Shown here piece after piece: positions 8,687 to 17,427 of a stretch of DNA of 64,000 nt. How positions within the stretch are numbered: position 1 is the first letter of the stretch; every line of letters starts with the position of its first letter. The notes under the pieces are model-generated. The model was not told where the DNA came from. It was given only the letters and a program-made list of their open reading frames with translations, and made no database searches. Source of the DNA: Streptomyces spinoverrucosus (GTDB lineage Bacteria; Actinomycetota; Actinomycetes; Streptomycetales; Streptomycetaceae); assembly GCF_015712165.1 (NCBI RefSeq), contig NZ_JADPZX010000002.1:124001-188000 (forward strand), given 5' to 3'. The position numbers and the translations under genes were made by a program.

Positions 8687-9010
8687 CTACTCCATGAGGA
8701 AGACCTGTTCCATGTCGGCCCACCACTCACCGGGCCGGGCTTCGTCGACGGGCCGCTGGCAGGGGGCGGTGAGCTGCCACCATCGCTGGGTGGCGGGGTC
8801 CTCGGCGATCGCGGCGAGGTCGGCCGCGAGGTCGTCGCCGTGGTACTCGAAGTAGGCGAAGAGCCGGTCGCCGAGGAGGTGGATCGAGTAGTTGGCGATG
8901 TGCGAGCGGCGCAGCCGGTCGAGGACCGGCCCGGGGACGCGCCGGTGCAGGTCCCGGTACTCGTCCACCTTCTCGGGGACGACGTGGATGACCTGGGCGA
9001 CCCGCTTCAT
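8687..9010 (-). CDS. rhaM: L-rhamnose mutarotase family protein (RhaM/YiiL; L-fucose possible)
   Basis: 107 aa, the normal length for the YiiL/RhaM ferredoxin-like fold. Interconverts the anomers of a 6-deoxy-L-hexose so that the next enzyme or kinase sees the right one. Visible family features: MKRVAQVIHVVPEKVDEYRDLHRRVPGPV at the start, an SIHLL-G-RLFAYFEY strand, RWWQLTAPCQ and a C-terminal EWWADMEQVFLM. Its ATG overlaps the ATPase stop by 4 nt (ATGA), so translation is coupled; it is the last gene of a six-gene operon. The same fold family also includes L-fucose mutarotases, and the GH95 gene nearby makes that alternative reasonable. Confidence 0.85.
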   Translation of the reverse strand: MKRVAQVIHVVPEKVDEYRDLHRRVPGPVLDRLRRSHIANYSIHLLGDRLFAYFEYHGDDLAADLAAIAEDPATQRWWQLTAPCQRPVDEARPGEWWADMEQVFLME

Positions 9011-10554
9011 GAGGCGGCGCCCTTCGCGGTCACGGCCGAGACGGCGCGGTCGTGGATGATCCGGATGATCTTCCCGCTCATGCGGTCGTAGTCGTGGTCG
9101 TTGTCCAGCTCGCCGCGGACGCGGTGGTCGGCCATGACCACCACCCGGTCGGCGAGGGTGATCATCTCCGTCAGGTCGCTGCTGATGAGCAGGATCGGCA
9201 GGCCGCCGCGGGCCAGCTCCCAGATCAGCTCGTGGAAGGCGTGCTTGGTGCGTACGTCCACCCCGACGGTCGGCTCGTCGACGACCAGCAGCCGGGTGTC
9301 GGCTGCGAGCCACTTCGCCAGGCTCACCTTCTGCTGGTTGCCGCCGGACAGTTCACCGGCGTTCTGCTGCAACCCTGAGACGCGGATGCCGAGACGGTCG
9401 ACGAGGTCCTGCGCGACCTCCCTTTCCCGGCGTGCGGAGATGTCGCCGAGGAACCGGCCGAGTCTGTTCCACACCGTCACGGTGATGTTCCGGACGATGG
9501 GCTGCTCCAGGAAGACCCCTTCCTCTTTGCGGTTCTCGGTCAGATAGCCGATGCCGTAGGTGTGCAGGGCCTCGCGCGGGGAGCTGATCCGCACCGGTTC
9601 GCCGTACACCCGGATTTCGCCGGCCGTGACCCGTTCGAGGCCGAGGACGGCCTTGACCAGTTCGCTGCGGCCGGCGCCGACCAGGCCGTACAGGCCGACG
9701 ATCTCGCCGGGACGGACGTCGAGCGAGACGTCCTGGTGTCCGGCCGCGGTGCACAGTCCCGACAAGGACAGGGCCGGTTCCGCGGCGGTGTCCACCGCGC
9801 GCGGCGTCATGTCCGTGACCGAGTGGGCCCGGCCGACCATGAGGGTGACCACGTCGTCCTGGGCGTAGTCGGCGAGGGGCGCCGACTGAAGCACCGACCG
9901 GCCGTCGCGCAGGACGGTGACGGTGTCGCAGATCGCGAAGACCTCCTCCAGCTTGTGGCTGACGAACACCACGCAGGTGCCGCGCTCCTTGAGCCGGCGG
10001 ACGACGTCGAAGAGGCGTTCCGCCTCCTGCGGGGAGAGCGAGGCGGTGGGCTCGTCGAGCAGCAGCACCTCGCTCTCCGTGTACAGGGCCTTGGCGATCT
10101 CGACCAACTGCTGCTGTGCCACGGACAGTTCGCGTACCGGGCGCCGCGGGTCGAGGTCCAGGCCGAGTTCGGCCAGGCAGCGTTCGGCGGGGGCGGTCAT
10201 CGCCTCCCGGTCGACCAGTCCCCGGTGGGCGGGCGGGTTCTGGAGCGTGATGTTCTCGGCCACGGAGAAGCCGGGGATCAGGTTGCGCTCCTGGTGGACC
10301 ACGCCGATGCCGGCCCGGGTGGCCTCCAGCGGGGAGCGCGGGTGGATCTCCTCGCCGCGCCGGAGCAGTCTGCCGCCGTCGGGCGGGTGCACGCCGGTGA
10401 TCACCTTGATCAGCGTGGACTTGCCCGCGCCGTTCTCCCCCAGCAGGGCGTGCACGGACCCGGCGGTCAGGGTCAGGCCCACGCCGTCGAGGGCGCGTAC
10501 GCCGGGGAAGACCTTGACGATGTTCTCGCAGGCCAGCAGGACGTCGTCACTCAT
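9007..10554 (-). CDS. Sugar ABC transporter ATP-binding protein (tandem ATPase, RhaT/RbsA class)
   Basis: 515 aa with two nucleotide-binding domains. Domain 1: Walker A GENGAGKST (about residue 36), signature LSVAQQQLVEIAKA, Walker B VLLLDEPTASL. Domain 2: degenerate Walker A GLVGAGRSELVK, signature LSGGNQQKVSLAKWL, Walker B LLVVDEPTVGVD. Degeneracy of the second P-loop is typical of the CUT2 monosaccharide class. Energises uptake through the two permeases encoded directly upstream. The start at 10554 overlaps the permease stop (ATGA); longer in-frame extension upstream is a shadow of the permease gene. Confidence 0.93.
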   Translation of the reverse strand: MSDDVLLACENIVKVFPGVRALDGVGLTLTAGSVHALLGENGAGKSTLIKVITGVHPPDGGRLLRRGEEIHPRSPLEATRAGIGVVHQERNLIPGFSVAENITLQNPPAHRGLVDREAMTAPAERCLAELGLDLDPRRPVRELSVAQQQLVEIAKALYTESEVLLLDEPTASLSPQEAERLFDVVRRLKERGTCVVFVSHKLEEVFAICDTVTVLRDGRSVLQSAPLADYAQDDVVTLMVGRAHSVTDMTPRAVDTAAEPALSLSGLCTAAGHQDVSLDVRPGEIVGLYGLVGAGRSELVKAVLGLERVTAGEIRVYGEPVRISSPREALHTYGIGYLTENRKEEGVFLEQPIVRNITVTVWNRLGRFLGDISARREREVAQDLVDRLGIRVSGLQQNAGELSGGNQQKVSLAKWLAADTRLLVVDEPTVGVDVRTKHAFHELIWELARGGLPILLISSDLTEMITLADRVVVMADHRVRGELDNDHDYDRMSGKIIRIIHDRAVSAVTAKGAAS

Positions 10555-11588
10555 CGGGCGCCTCCCGTGCTCGGCAGGGCCGCGGCCGGCGGCGCGGGCG
10601 GTGTGCGATGGGACGCCCTGCCCTTCTTCTCCAGGTGGCTCTGGTGGATGCGGCCGCCGACGACCGTGCCGAGGACGACGAGGCCGATGAGGAAGTTCAC
10701 CCAGCTCGGGTCGAGGGAGAACTGGGCCCGCGCGGTGTCGATGAGCCGCATCACGAAGGCGGCGAGCACGGTGCCGAGCACGGCGACCGAGCCGCCGGTG
10801 AGCGCGACGCCGCCGATGATGGGAGCCGCGAAGCTGGGCAGCAGCCAGTCTCCGCCGACGCTGCGGTTGACGCCGGGCAGCGAGGCGGTCGCGATCAGTG
10901 CCGCGATGCCGACGAGCAGGCCGGACAGGGTGTGGGCGAGCACGATCTGCCGGTCGGTGGAGATGCCCGACAGCCGGGCCGCGAGCGGGTTTCCGCCGGC
11001 GGCGAGCAGGCGCCGGCCGGCGATGGTGCGGTACATGAAGGCGGCGAGCAGCGCGGCCGCGGCGAGCGCGGTGACGAAGACGAGGGGGATGCTCAGCGGC
11101 GCCGAGTGGCCGAAGTCGCGCAGCGTCGCCGAGTATCCGTCGATCGTGCGGGTGCCGGCGAGCCGGTACTGCGCCCCGAGCAGGATCGTCATCGTGCCGA
11201 GGGTGACGATGAAGCCGTTGATGCGCGTGGCGACGATGAACACGCCGGTGAGCAGCCCGATCAGGGTGGCGGTGAGGACGCCTGCCAGGACGGCGAGGCC
11301 GGCGGGCATCCCGTGGTCGGCCATCAGCACGCCCATCTGGCAGGCGGTGAACCCGCCCAGCGCGCCGACGGCGAGATTGAGCTGTCCGACGCACAGGGCC
11401 ACCATCTGGGCCAGGCCGATGAGGATGGGCGTGGCGAGGTACTGGAGGAACGTGCGGAGCGAGGACCCCTCGAAGAAGGAGCCGGACGAGGCGATGCCGA
11501 GGCCCACGTAGCCGGCGACGACCACGCACAGCAGGGTCATCGTGGTGGACCGGCTGAATCGCCGCACCCGGTCGCGGAGCGTCGTCAT
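10551..11588 (-). CDS. Sugar ABC transporter permease (CUT2/RhaP-RhaQ type)
   Basis: 345 aa, about eight to ten membrane helices. Family signatures: ALCVGQLNLAVGALGGFTACQMG (the 'G-x-DLSVG' position of RbsC-type permeases, here GQLNLAVG), NGFIVTLGTM, and IGGVALTGGS near the C-terminus. Forms the membrane channel together with the product of 11585-12661. ATGA overlap at both ends shows a tightly coupled operon. The Pro/Ala-rich tail after HLEKKG is cytoplasmic and without known function. Confidence 0.9.
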   Translation of the reverse strand: MTTLRDRVRRFSRSTTMTLLCVVVAGYVGLGIASSGSFFEGSSLRTFLQYLATPILIGLAQMVALCVGQLNLAVGALGGFTACQMGVLMADHGMPAGLAVLAGVLTATLIGLLTGVFIVATRINGFIVTLGTMTILLGAQYRLAGTRTIDGYSATLRDFGHSAPLSIPLVFVTALAAAALLAAFMYRTIAGRRLLAAGGNPLAARLSGISTDRQIVLAHTLSGLLVGIAALIATASLPGVNRSVGGDWLLPSFAAPIIGGVALTGGSVAVLGTVLAAFVMRLIDTARAQFSLDPSWVNFLIGLVVLGTVVGGRIHQSHLEKKGRASHRTPPAPPAAALPSTGGAR

Positions 11589-12661
11589 GTGGAGCGCACC
11601 ACCTTGCGATAGGACACGACGGCGCGCACCCGGTCCGCGGACAGGGCCAGCAGGAGTACCCAGCCGAGGTAGATGTTGAGACTTTCCAGGCCGACGCCGA
11701 GCAGGTCGAGCCCCTTGCGGATGACGCCGACCAGGGCGGTGCCGAGCAGGGCGCCGATGACGGAGACGACGCCACCGGTGAGGAGGGTGCCGCCGAGGAC
11801 GGCGCCGAGGAACGAGGGGAGCATGAAGTCGTCGCCGATGGAGGCGCGGAACGTGCCGGTGCCGACGGCGGCCATGAAGCCGGCGAGGGCCGCGAGCAGT
11901 CCGGACAGCGCGTGGGCCAGGACGATCCGGCGTCCGGTGGGGATGCCCGACAGTTCGGCGGCGGCGGGGTTGGCGCCGGTCAGCAGCAGTTCCCGGCCCA
12001 TGCGGGTGCGGGCGTAGAGGAAGCCGAGGCCGACCAGGGCGAGCACGGTGAACTGGGCCAGCTGTGGGATGGCGGGTGAGCCGCAGACGGGGCCGACGCA
12101 GATGTCCGCGAGCGAGTAGGAACGCAGCTCCGCCAGGCCGTCCGGCCGTGTGGTGAACGCGGCGTTCTCGGTGAGGGCCGAGTACAGCAGGGACACCAGA
12201 CCCAGCAGGGCGAAGTCCATCGCCAGCGTCACGACGAACGAGTTCACGCCGGTGCGGGCGATGATCCAGCCGGTGAGCGCCCCGATGGCGCACCCCGCGA
12301 CGAGGCACAGGACGAGGCCGAGCGGCAGCGGCAGGCCGAGCCGGTCGTAGCCGAAGCCGGCGAAGAGGGCGCCGAAGGCGGCCATGCGTCCGACGGCGAG
12401 GTTCATGTGCCCGATGGACAGCACGACCATCTGCGCCAGCGCCACCACGGTGAGCGTCGAGATGTCCCTCAGGAGCGGGAAGAGCACCAGCCGTTCGTCG
12501 AAGAAGGCGGGTCGTAGCGCGCCGAACAGGGCGCCCAGCGCGACGACGAGCACGAGCAGTCCGAGCCGCTGGTTGACCCAGAAGGGCAGCCGGTGGGCCG
12601 GGCGGGCCCCGTCGGTGGGGCGGTCGGTGTCGCTGTCGGTGGGGGTGACGGCCGCCTTCAT
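11585..12661 (-). CDS. Sugar ABC transporter permease (CUT2/RhaP-RhaQ type)
   Basis: 358 aa, partner of the permease at 10551. After a 30-residue polar N-terminus come hydrophobic helices with VLSIGHMNLAVGRMAAFGALFAG (equivalent of the RbsC DLSVG motif), VNSFVVTLAMDF, and LGGTLLTGGVVSVIGAL. Two non-identical permeases with a single tandem ATPase match the Rhizobium RhaSTPQ layout. The start ATG overlaps the dehydratase stop by 4 nt. Confidence 0.9.
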   Translation of the reverse strand: MKAAVTPTDSDTDRPTDGARPAHRLPFWVNQRLGLLVLVVALGALFGALRPAFFDERLVLFPLLRDISTLTVVALAQMVVLSIGHMNLAVGRMAAFGALFAGFGYDRLGLPLPLGLVLCLVAGCAIGALTGWIIARTGVNSFVVTLAMDFALLGLVSLLYSALTENAAFTTRPDGLAELRSYSLADICVGPVCGSPAIPQLAQFTVLALVGLGFLYARTRMGRELLLTGANPAAAELSGIPTGRRIVLAHALSGLLAALAGFMAAVGTGTFRASIGDDFMLPSFLGAVLGGTLLTGGVVSVIGALLGTALVGVIRKGLDLLGVGLESLNIYLGWVLLLALSADRVRAVVSYRKVVRST

Positions 12662-13746
12662 GCGACCCTCCGGTCGTCGATGGCGTCCAGGTCCCAGTCG
12701 ATGCCGATGCCGGGCTCGTCCGGCGCCACGGCGTGGCCGTCGCGCAGCACCATCTCGGTGCGGGTGACGGCGCGCAGTTGCGGGATGTACTCGACGAACG
12801 CGCCGTTGGGCACCGCGGCGACCAGGCTGACGTGCAGTTCCATCAGGAAGTGCGGGCAGACTCGGACGTTGAAGGTCTCCGCGAGGTGGGCGACCTTCAG
12901 CCACGGGGTGATGCCGCCGATCCGGGCGACGTCCACCTGCACGATGGAGGCGCCGCCGGTCTCCAGGTAACTGCGGAACTGCATGGGTGAGTACAGGGAT
13001 TCGCCGACGGCGATCGGGATGCGGGTGGAGCGGGCCAGCCGGGCATGACCGCTGAGGTCGTCGGCGGGCAGGGGTTCCTCCAGCCAGTACGGGCCGTACG
13101 GTTCGAGTGCGGCGGCGAGTTGTACGGCGGAGGACAGCGACTGGGACTGGTTGGCGTCCGTCATGATGTGCAGCCCGGGGCCGACCGCCGCGCGGACGGC
13201 GCGCAGCCGCTCGGCGTCCTCGGCGACATGCGGCTTGCCCACCTTGATCTTGACGCCGGAGAACCCGGCGTCCTTCGCCGCGAGCGCGGACTTGACCAGG
13301 TCCTCGGTGCCGAGGTGGAGCCAGCCGCCCTCGGTGTCGTAGACGGGTATCTCCTGGCGGTGTCCGCCGGCCAGCCGCCACAGCGGTTCGCCGGCGCGTC
13401 TGCAGCGCAGGTCCCACAGTGCGGTGTCCACGGCGGCCAGCGCCAGTGAGGTGATGGCGCCGGTGGTGGTGGCGCGGGTGTGGGCGAACAGGGACTGCCA
13501 GAGGCCTTCGACGTTGCGGGCGTCCTTGCCGGTGAGAAGGGGCAGCAGGTGCTCCCGGAGCAGCGCCAGCACCGAACTGCCGCCGGTGCCGATGGTGTAC
13601 GCGTAGCCGGTGCCCACCAGGCCGTCGGCCGTGGTGATGGTGACGAGGACGGTCTCCTGCTTGACGAACGACTGCACGGCGTCGGTGCGGTCGGTCTCCA
13701 CGGCGATGTCGGCCAGCAGGGCCGTCGCGTTGGTGATGAGGGGCAT
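12658..13746 (-). CDS. Enolase-superfamily sugar-acid dehydratase (mandelate racemase subgroup)
   Basis: 362 aa. Proposed to dehydrate a 6-deoxy-sugar acid (rhamnonate or fuconate type) to its 2-keto-3-deoxy form. Residues visible: K166-I-K168 on strand 2 (KxK, K168 the likely base), metal ligands D197 (MTDANQ), E223 (WLEEP) and E249 (VGES), then D272 and H299, the His/Asp dyad of the mandelate racemase subgroup. At 362 aa it is shorter than characterised L-fuconate dehydratases, so galactonate-like or other acid sugars cannot be excluded. It lies between binding protein and permeases in the operon, which ties it to the imported sugar. Confidence 0.8.
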   Translation of the reverse strand: MPLITNATALLADIAVETDRTDAVQSFVKQETVLVTITTADGLVGTGYAYTIGTGGSSVLALLREHLLPLLTGKDARNVEGLWQSLFAHTRATTTGAITSLALAAVDTALWDLRCRRAGEPLWRLAGGHRQEIPVYDTEGGWLHLGTEDLVKSALAAKDAGFSGVKIKVGKPHVAEDAERLRAVRAAVGPGLHIMTDANQSQSLSSAVQLAAALEPYGPYWLEEPLPADDLSGHARLARSTRIPIAVGESLYSPMQFRSYLETGGASIVQVDVARIGGITPWLKVAHLAETFNVRVCPHFLMELHVSLVAAVPNGAFVEYIPQLRAVTRTEMVLRDGHAVAPDEPGIGIDWDLDAIDDRRVA

Positions 13747-13780
13747 GCGCGTGCCGGCTTTCTGTGTCGGGGGCGGGCGT

Positions 13781-14869
13781 TCACCCGCAGGCGAGGAACT
13801 CGTCGGCGAACTGCCTCTTCAGCTCGGCGGTCTTGGCCTTGCGCGCGTCGTCGTAGTCGGAGACGTTGCCCTTCGTGACGACGAAGGAGCCGGAGTCGAC
13901 GATCTTGCCGGGCTCCTTCATGGTGCACTGCTTGGTCTGCAGCAGGGCGAGCACCCAGGCCCCGATCTCCGCCTGGCCGACCGGATTCTGCACGACGGTG
14001 GCGCTGACGGAGCCGTTCTCGATCGAGGAGAGGATCTTGGCGTCGTCGTCGATGGCCACGACCTTGGCCTTGGAGCCTGACTCCCGCACGGCCTCGGCGG
14101 CGGCGACGGCCGGGTTGTAGGCGGTGGAGACGATGCCCGCGATCCGGGCGCCCTTGGCGGCGAGCAGGTCGGACACGGCCTTCTGCGCGGTCTGGAGGTC
14201 CTTGTCGATGTCGGTGATGGTCTGCAGCAGGGTGACCTGGCCGCCGGTCTCGTCAACCGCCTTCTCCACTCCCCGCTTGCGCAGTTGGGTGTTGGCGTCG
14301 ACGTTGTTGCCGGTCAGGTGGACGAGGGCGCCCTTGCCGCCCATGGCTTCGATGGCGGCCTTCGCGGCCTTGTACGCGGCGAGTTCGACGTCCGTGGAGA
14401 GGCAGAAGTCCGCCGCGTTCTCGCCGCCGGCCGGGCAGGAGGCCAAGGACGCGACGGCGAAGCCCTGGGACTTGAGGTCGCTGAAGGTGGTGTTGATGTC
14501 GGTCGGGGAGACCCCGAAGATGCCGAAGGCGTTGTAGCCGCGGGCGGCGAGCGTCGAGAGCAGGTTGTTCTGTTTCTGCTGGTCCCACTCGGCGGTCTCG
14601 TCGAAGGTGACGTCGCCCAGTCCGAGCGTCTTCTCGGCCTGCTGCCCGGCCGTCTTCCAGGGCTGGAAGTAGGGGTGGGCGCCGCCCGGGACGAGCGCGA
14701 CCTTGGTCCCGGAGCCGTCGGTCAGCTCGGCCGTCCCGCCGCCGGCCTTTCCGGAGGCGGCGCCGGCGGCGACCGGCTCGTCCGAGTTCTTGATGGTGCA
14801 GGCCGACGAAGCGGCGGCCAGGAGTACGAGGGTGATGGCGGCGGTCATGGCGGTTCTGCGACGGCTCAT
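13781..14869 (-). CDS. Lipoprotein sugar-binding protein of CUT2 ABC transporter (RhaS-like)
   Basis: 362 aa, periplasmic-binding-protein type I fold. A lipoprotein signal with lipobox ASSAC (Cys at residue 24) anchors it to the outer face of the membrane. The mature part reads like the ribose/rhamnose/AI-2 binding family: ALVPGGAHPYFQPWKTAG near the start, GYNAFGIFGVSPTDI, VHLTGNNVDANTQLRKRGVEKA and VVAIDDDAKI. First gene of the operon; 34 nt separate it from the dehydratase gene. Confidence 0.9.
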   Translation of the reverse strand: MSRRRTAMTAAITLVLLAAASSACTIKNSDEPVAAGAASGKAGGGTAELTDGSGTKVALVPGGAHPYFQPWKTAGQQAEKTLGLGDVTFDETAEWDQQKQNNLLSTLAARGYNAFGIFGVSPTDINTTFSDLKSQGFAVASLASCPAGGENAADFCLSTDVELAAYKAAKAAIEAMGGKGALVHLTGNNVDANTQLRKRGVEKAVDETGGQVTLLQTITDIDKDLQTAQKAVSDLLAAKGARIAGIVSTAYNPAVAAAEAVRESGSKAKVVAIDDDAKILSSIENGSVSATVVQNPVGQAEIGAWVLALLQTKQCTMKEPGKIVDSGSFVVTKGNVSDYDDARKAKTAELKRQFADEFLACG

Positions 14870-15109
14870 GGTGATGCCCCACTCAAATCAAATAGGATTT
14901 CTCTGCCGTGATGCTCGGGGAGCGCCTCGACCCGCGTCAAGGGCCGTACGGGACGGGATCGGCGAAGCGCCTCAACAACCGGTCTGCATGTCTCAACTTG
15001 CCGGAATGGGCGGGGAGATCCCGGATTGCGATCCCAGCAACCTGAACTGTCTACGCAATGCAGGATCATATAGAAAACGAACCCGGTGGACTTGGACGAG
15101 TACGGAACC
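14870..15109. other. Intergenic region upstream of the six-gene sugar operon
   Basis: 240 bp between two - strand genes. It has AT-rich patches unusual for this DNA: AAATCAAATAGGATTT (14885-14900), 15 nt before the binding-protein start, and ATCATATAGAAAACG around 15065-15080. A TTGACG-like box lies on the - strand at 14940-14935, but no convincing -10 follows at standard spacing. Probably holds the operon promoter and an operator, exact sites not resolved. Confidence 0.4.
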
Positions 15110-17251
15110 TCACCTGCCCTCGCCATGCGGCGTGAGGCGCACCAGGTGCAGCGCCTTGCTGGCCCAGTCGCCGAGCGGCAGGTTCAAGTGCAGGCCGTAG
15201 TCGGTGAGAACCGTCGCGTGGTGGACCGTTCCGGTGCGGGTGTCGCGGTAGCGGGCGCCCGGGGGCAGGCCGCGCAGGCGCACCGGTTGGCGCGGGGCAC
15301 CGTGGCGTGGTCCGCGCTGCCATGCCAGGACCAGCACCTCGTCGGCGTCCTCGGCGACGTACTGCACGACGGTCGGCCCCTCCCCCGCCGGCCCGCGCAG
15401 CCGGTGGAGAACGCCCCGCTGGACCAGATGACGTACGCGCTTGTACGTGGCCACCAGCTCGGCGGCCTCGGTGACCTCCTCCTCCGTCCAGCGGGAGAGG
15501 TCGCCGCCGATGCCGAGCAGGCCGGACATCGCCACGTGGAAGCGGAACGACAACGGTACGGAACGGCCGGTGAGCTGGTTCGGCACGTCCGTCACCCACG
15601 CGGACATCGAGCACGCCGGGTAGATCTGCGCGAAGCCGTGCTGGATCGCCAGCCGGTCCTCGGCATCGGTGTTGTCGGACGTCCACGCCTGGTCGGTGCG
15701 GGCGAGGATGCCCAGGTCGACCCGGCCGCCACCGCCGCTGCACGTCTCGATGCGCAGCCGCGGATGGTCGGCGCGCAGCCGGTCCAGGACGCCGTAAAGG
15801 TTCGTCACGTACCGCGTCCACAGCGCGTCGCCGCCGCCCGGCTCCCCGGGCCGGCCCGCCTCGCCGAAGGCGCGGTTCATGTCCCACTTCAGGAAGTCGA
15901 CGCCGTGGTCGGCGACCAGCCGGGTGAGCCAGTCGTACGCCCAGTCCGCGATCTCCTGGCGGGAGAAGTCGAGGACGAGCTGGTTGCGCATCTCGGTGCG
16001 TGGCCGGCCGGGCAGGTGCAGCACCCAGTCGGGGTGTTCGCGGTACAGATCGCTGTCCGGATTGACCATCTCCGGCTCGACCCAGAGCCCGAACCGCATG
16101 CCGAGCCCGTGCACATGGTCGGCCAACGGGCCGAGTCCGTGGGGGAACCGGTCGCGGGCCGGCGTCCAGTCGCCGAGGCCCGCGCGGTCGCTGCGGCGGG
16201 CGCCGAACCAGCCGTCGTCGACGACGAACAGTTCCACGCCGAGGGCGGCGGCCCGCTTGGCCAGCATCTTCTGGCCGTCCTCGGCGACGTCGAAGCCCGT
16301 CGCCTCCCAGGAGTTGTAGAGCACGGGCGCCAACTCGTCGGCCCGTGGCAGCACATGGGCGCGTATGTACGCGTGCCAGGCCCGGGTCGTGGCACCGAAC
16401 CCGCCGTCGGTGAACAGCCCGGCGCACACCGGCGTCTCGAACTCCTCGCCGGGACCGAGCGGCAGGACCGTGCCCTCGTGTCCGACGCCGGTGGTGAGAC
16501 CGGCCAGTCCGTCGGGTGTGCGCTGCACCGTGACGCGCCAGCTGCCGCTCCAGGCCAGCGCCGCACTCCAGACCCGGCCGTGTTCCTCGTCGGCCTCGCC
16601 GGCGTCCACCATGACCCATGGGTTGGCGTGATGACCGGTGATGCCGCGGCGGCCGGTCAGCACGGTCTCCCCGTACGGCAGCGGCTCGCGGCGCAGTTGG
16701 GTCTCCGCCGACCACTGGCCGGTGACATGGCTGAGCCGGTACCCGGGCAGCGGCGGGAGCGTCCAGGCGGCGGAGTCGGCGCGCAGCAGGTCGATGTGGT
16801 CGCCGCCCGCGTTGCGCAGCACGGTCCGGCGCTCGATGACGTCGGTGTCCTCGCGTACCCGGTAGTGCAGCGCCACCTGGAGCGGGTACAGACGGTCGCG
16901 GAACCGCAGGACGAGTTCCTCGGCGCCGGGTGACGGCCGGAGCACCTCGTGCCCCTCCAGGCACCACTCGAACCCGCGGGTGCCGTCGGCGTGGCGCACC
17001 TGGAGCGACGGCGGCCCGTAGTGAAGTCCGTCGTCCGCCGGCAGCTCCTCGCCGACCGCACGTCGCCCCTCGAAACTGCTGTGCGCCTCCCCCAGCGGAA
17101 CGGCGAGCTCCAGCGCCTCCGCCAGGGACAGTCCGGGTCCCCACGCGACATGGCCGGGAGCACCGGTCTCGTCGATGCGCAGGGCGTACGACGTGCGCGG
17201 GGTGGTGAGCAGCCAGACCCCGGCCTCGGGGGAATGGGAGATCAGCGGCAT
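15110..17251 (-). CDS. GH36 alpha-galactosidase, cytoplasmic
   Basis: 713 aa without signal peptide, the normal size of intracellular GH36 enzymes. Cleaves terminal alpha-1,6-galactose from imported melibiose/raffinose-type or galactomannan oligosaccharides. N-terminal beta-supersandwich (residues about 1-300), then the barrel with LYNSWEATGFD, FVVDDGWFG, WVEPEMVNPDS, nucleophile D457 in FLKWDMNR, and likely acid/base D526 in WTSDNTD with the preceding CSGGGGR loop. Its start faces the ROK regulator gene across a 176-bp divergent promoter region, so it is probably under the same control as the importer operon. Confidence 0.93.
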   Translation of the reverse strand: MPLISHSPEAGVWLLTTPRTSYALRIDETGAPGHVAWGPGLSLAEALELAVPLGEAHSSFEGRRAVGEELPADDGLHYGPPSLQVRHADGTRGFEWCLEGHEVLRPSPGAEELVLRFRDRLYPLQVALHYRVREDTDVIERRTVLRNAGGDHIDLLRADSAAWTLPPLPGYRLSHVTGQWSAETQLRREPLPYGETVLTGRRGITGHHANPWVMVDAGEADEEHGRVWSAALAWSGSWRVTVQRTPDGLAGLTTGVGHEGTVLPLGPGEEFETPVCAGLFTDGGFGATTRAWHAYIRAHVLPRADELAPVLYNSWEATGFDVAEDGQKMLAKRAAALGVELFVVDDGWFGARRSDRAGLGDWTPARDRFPHGLGPLADHVHGLGMRFGLWVEPEMVNPDSDLYREHPDWVLHLPGRPRTEMRNQLVLDFSRQEIADWAYDWLTRLVADHGVDFLKWDMNRAFGEAGRPGEPGGGDALWTRYVTNLYGVLDRLRADHPRLRIETCSGGGGRVDLGILARTDQAWTSDNTDAEDRLAIQHGFAQIYPACSMSAWVTDVPNQLTGRSVPLSFRFHVAMSGLLGIGGDLSRWTEEEVTEAAELVATYKRVRHLVQRGVLHRLRGPAGEGPTVVQYVAEDADEVLVLAWQRGPRHGAPRQPVRLRGLPPGARYRDTRTGTVHHATVLTDYGLHLNLPLGDWASKALHLVRLTPHGEGR

Positions 17252-17288
17252 GTGGCCTCACGTCCAAGCGGGGAAGATGCTGGCCCTC

Positions 17289-17317
17289 AGCCAACGCGAC
17301 CTTCGATCAGCTGTCAA
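17289..17317 (-). promoter_or_regulatory. Possible promoter of GH36 gene
   Basis: On the - strand, TTGACA (17317-17312) is 17 nt from TTGGCT (17294-17289). The -35 box is consensus; the -10 is weak. An inverted repeat GGCTG / CAGCC (17320-17335) lies just upstream and could be a regulator site. Confidence 0.45.
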
Positions 17318-17391
17318 CGGCTGTGCACGGCAGCCAGTTTGAAAGCCTCAGGCATGCATCACCACGGTTTCACGAGTTTCTGCTTCTTTCA

Positions 17392-17420
17392 TTGACACCG
17401 GAAAATAAGGGCCCTAAGTT
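17392..17420 (+). promoter_or_regulatory. Promoter giving a probably leaderless ROK mRNA
   Basis: TTGACA (17392-17397), 17-nt spacer, TAAGTT (17415-17420). The expected transcription start falls at or next to the ATG at 17428, and no ribosome-binding site is present upstream of that ATG. Confidence 0.6.
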
Positions 17421-17427
17421 CCCGGCC

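Noticed and set aside
9562..11511. 649-codon + strand frame across the ATPase and permease genes
   Set aside because: Antisense to coupled ABC genes with clear Walker and permease motifs; no motifs of its own.
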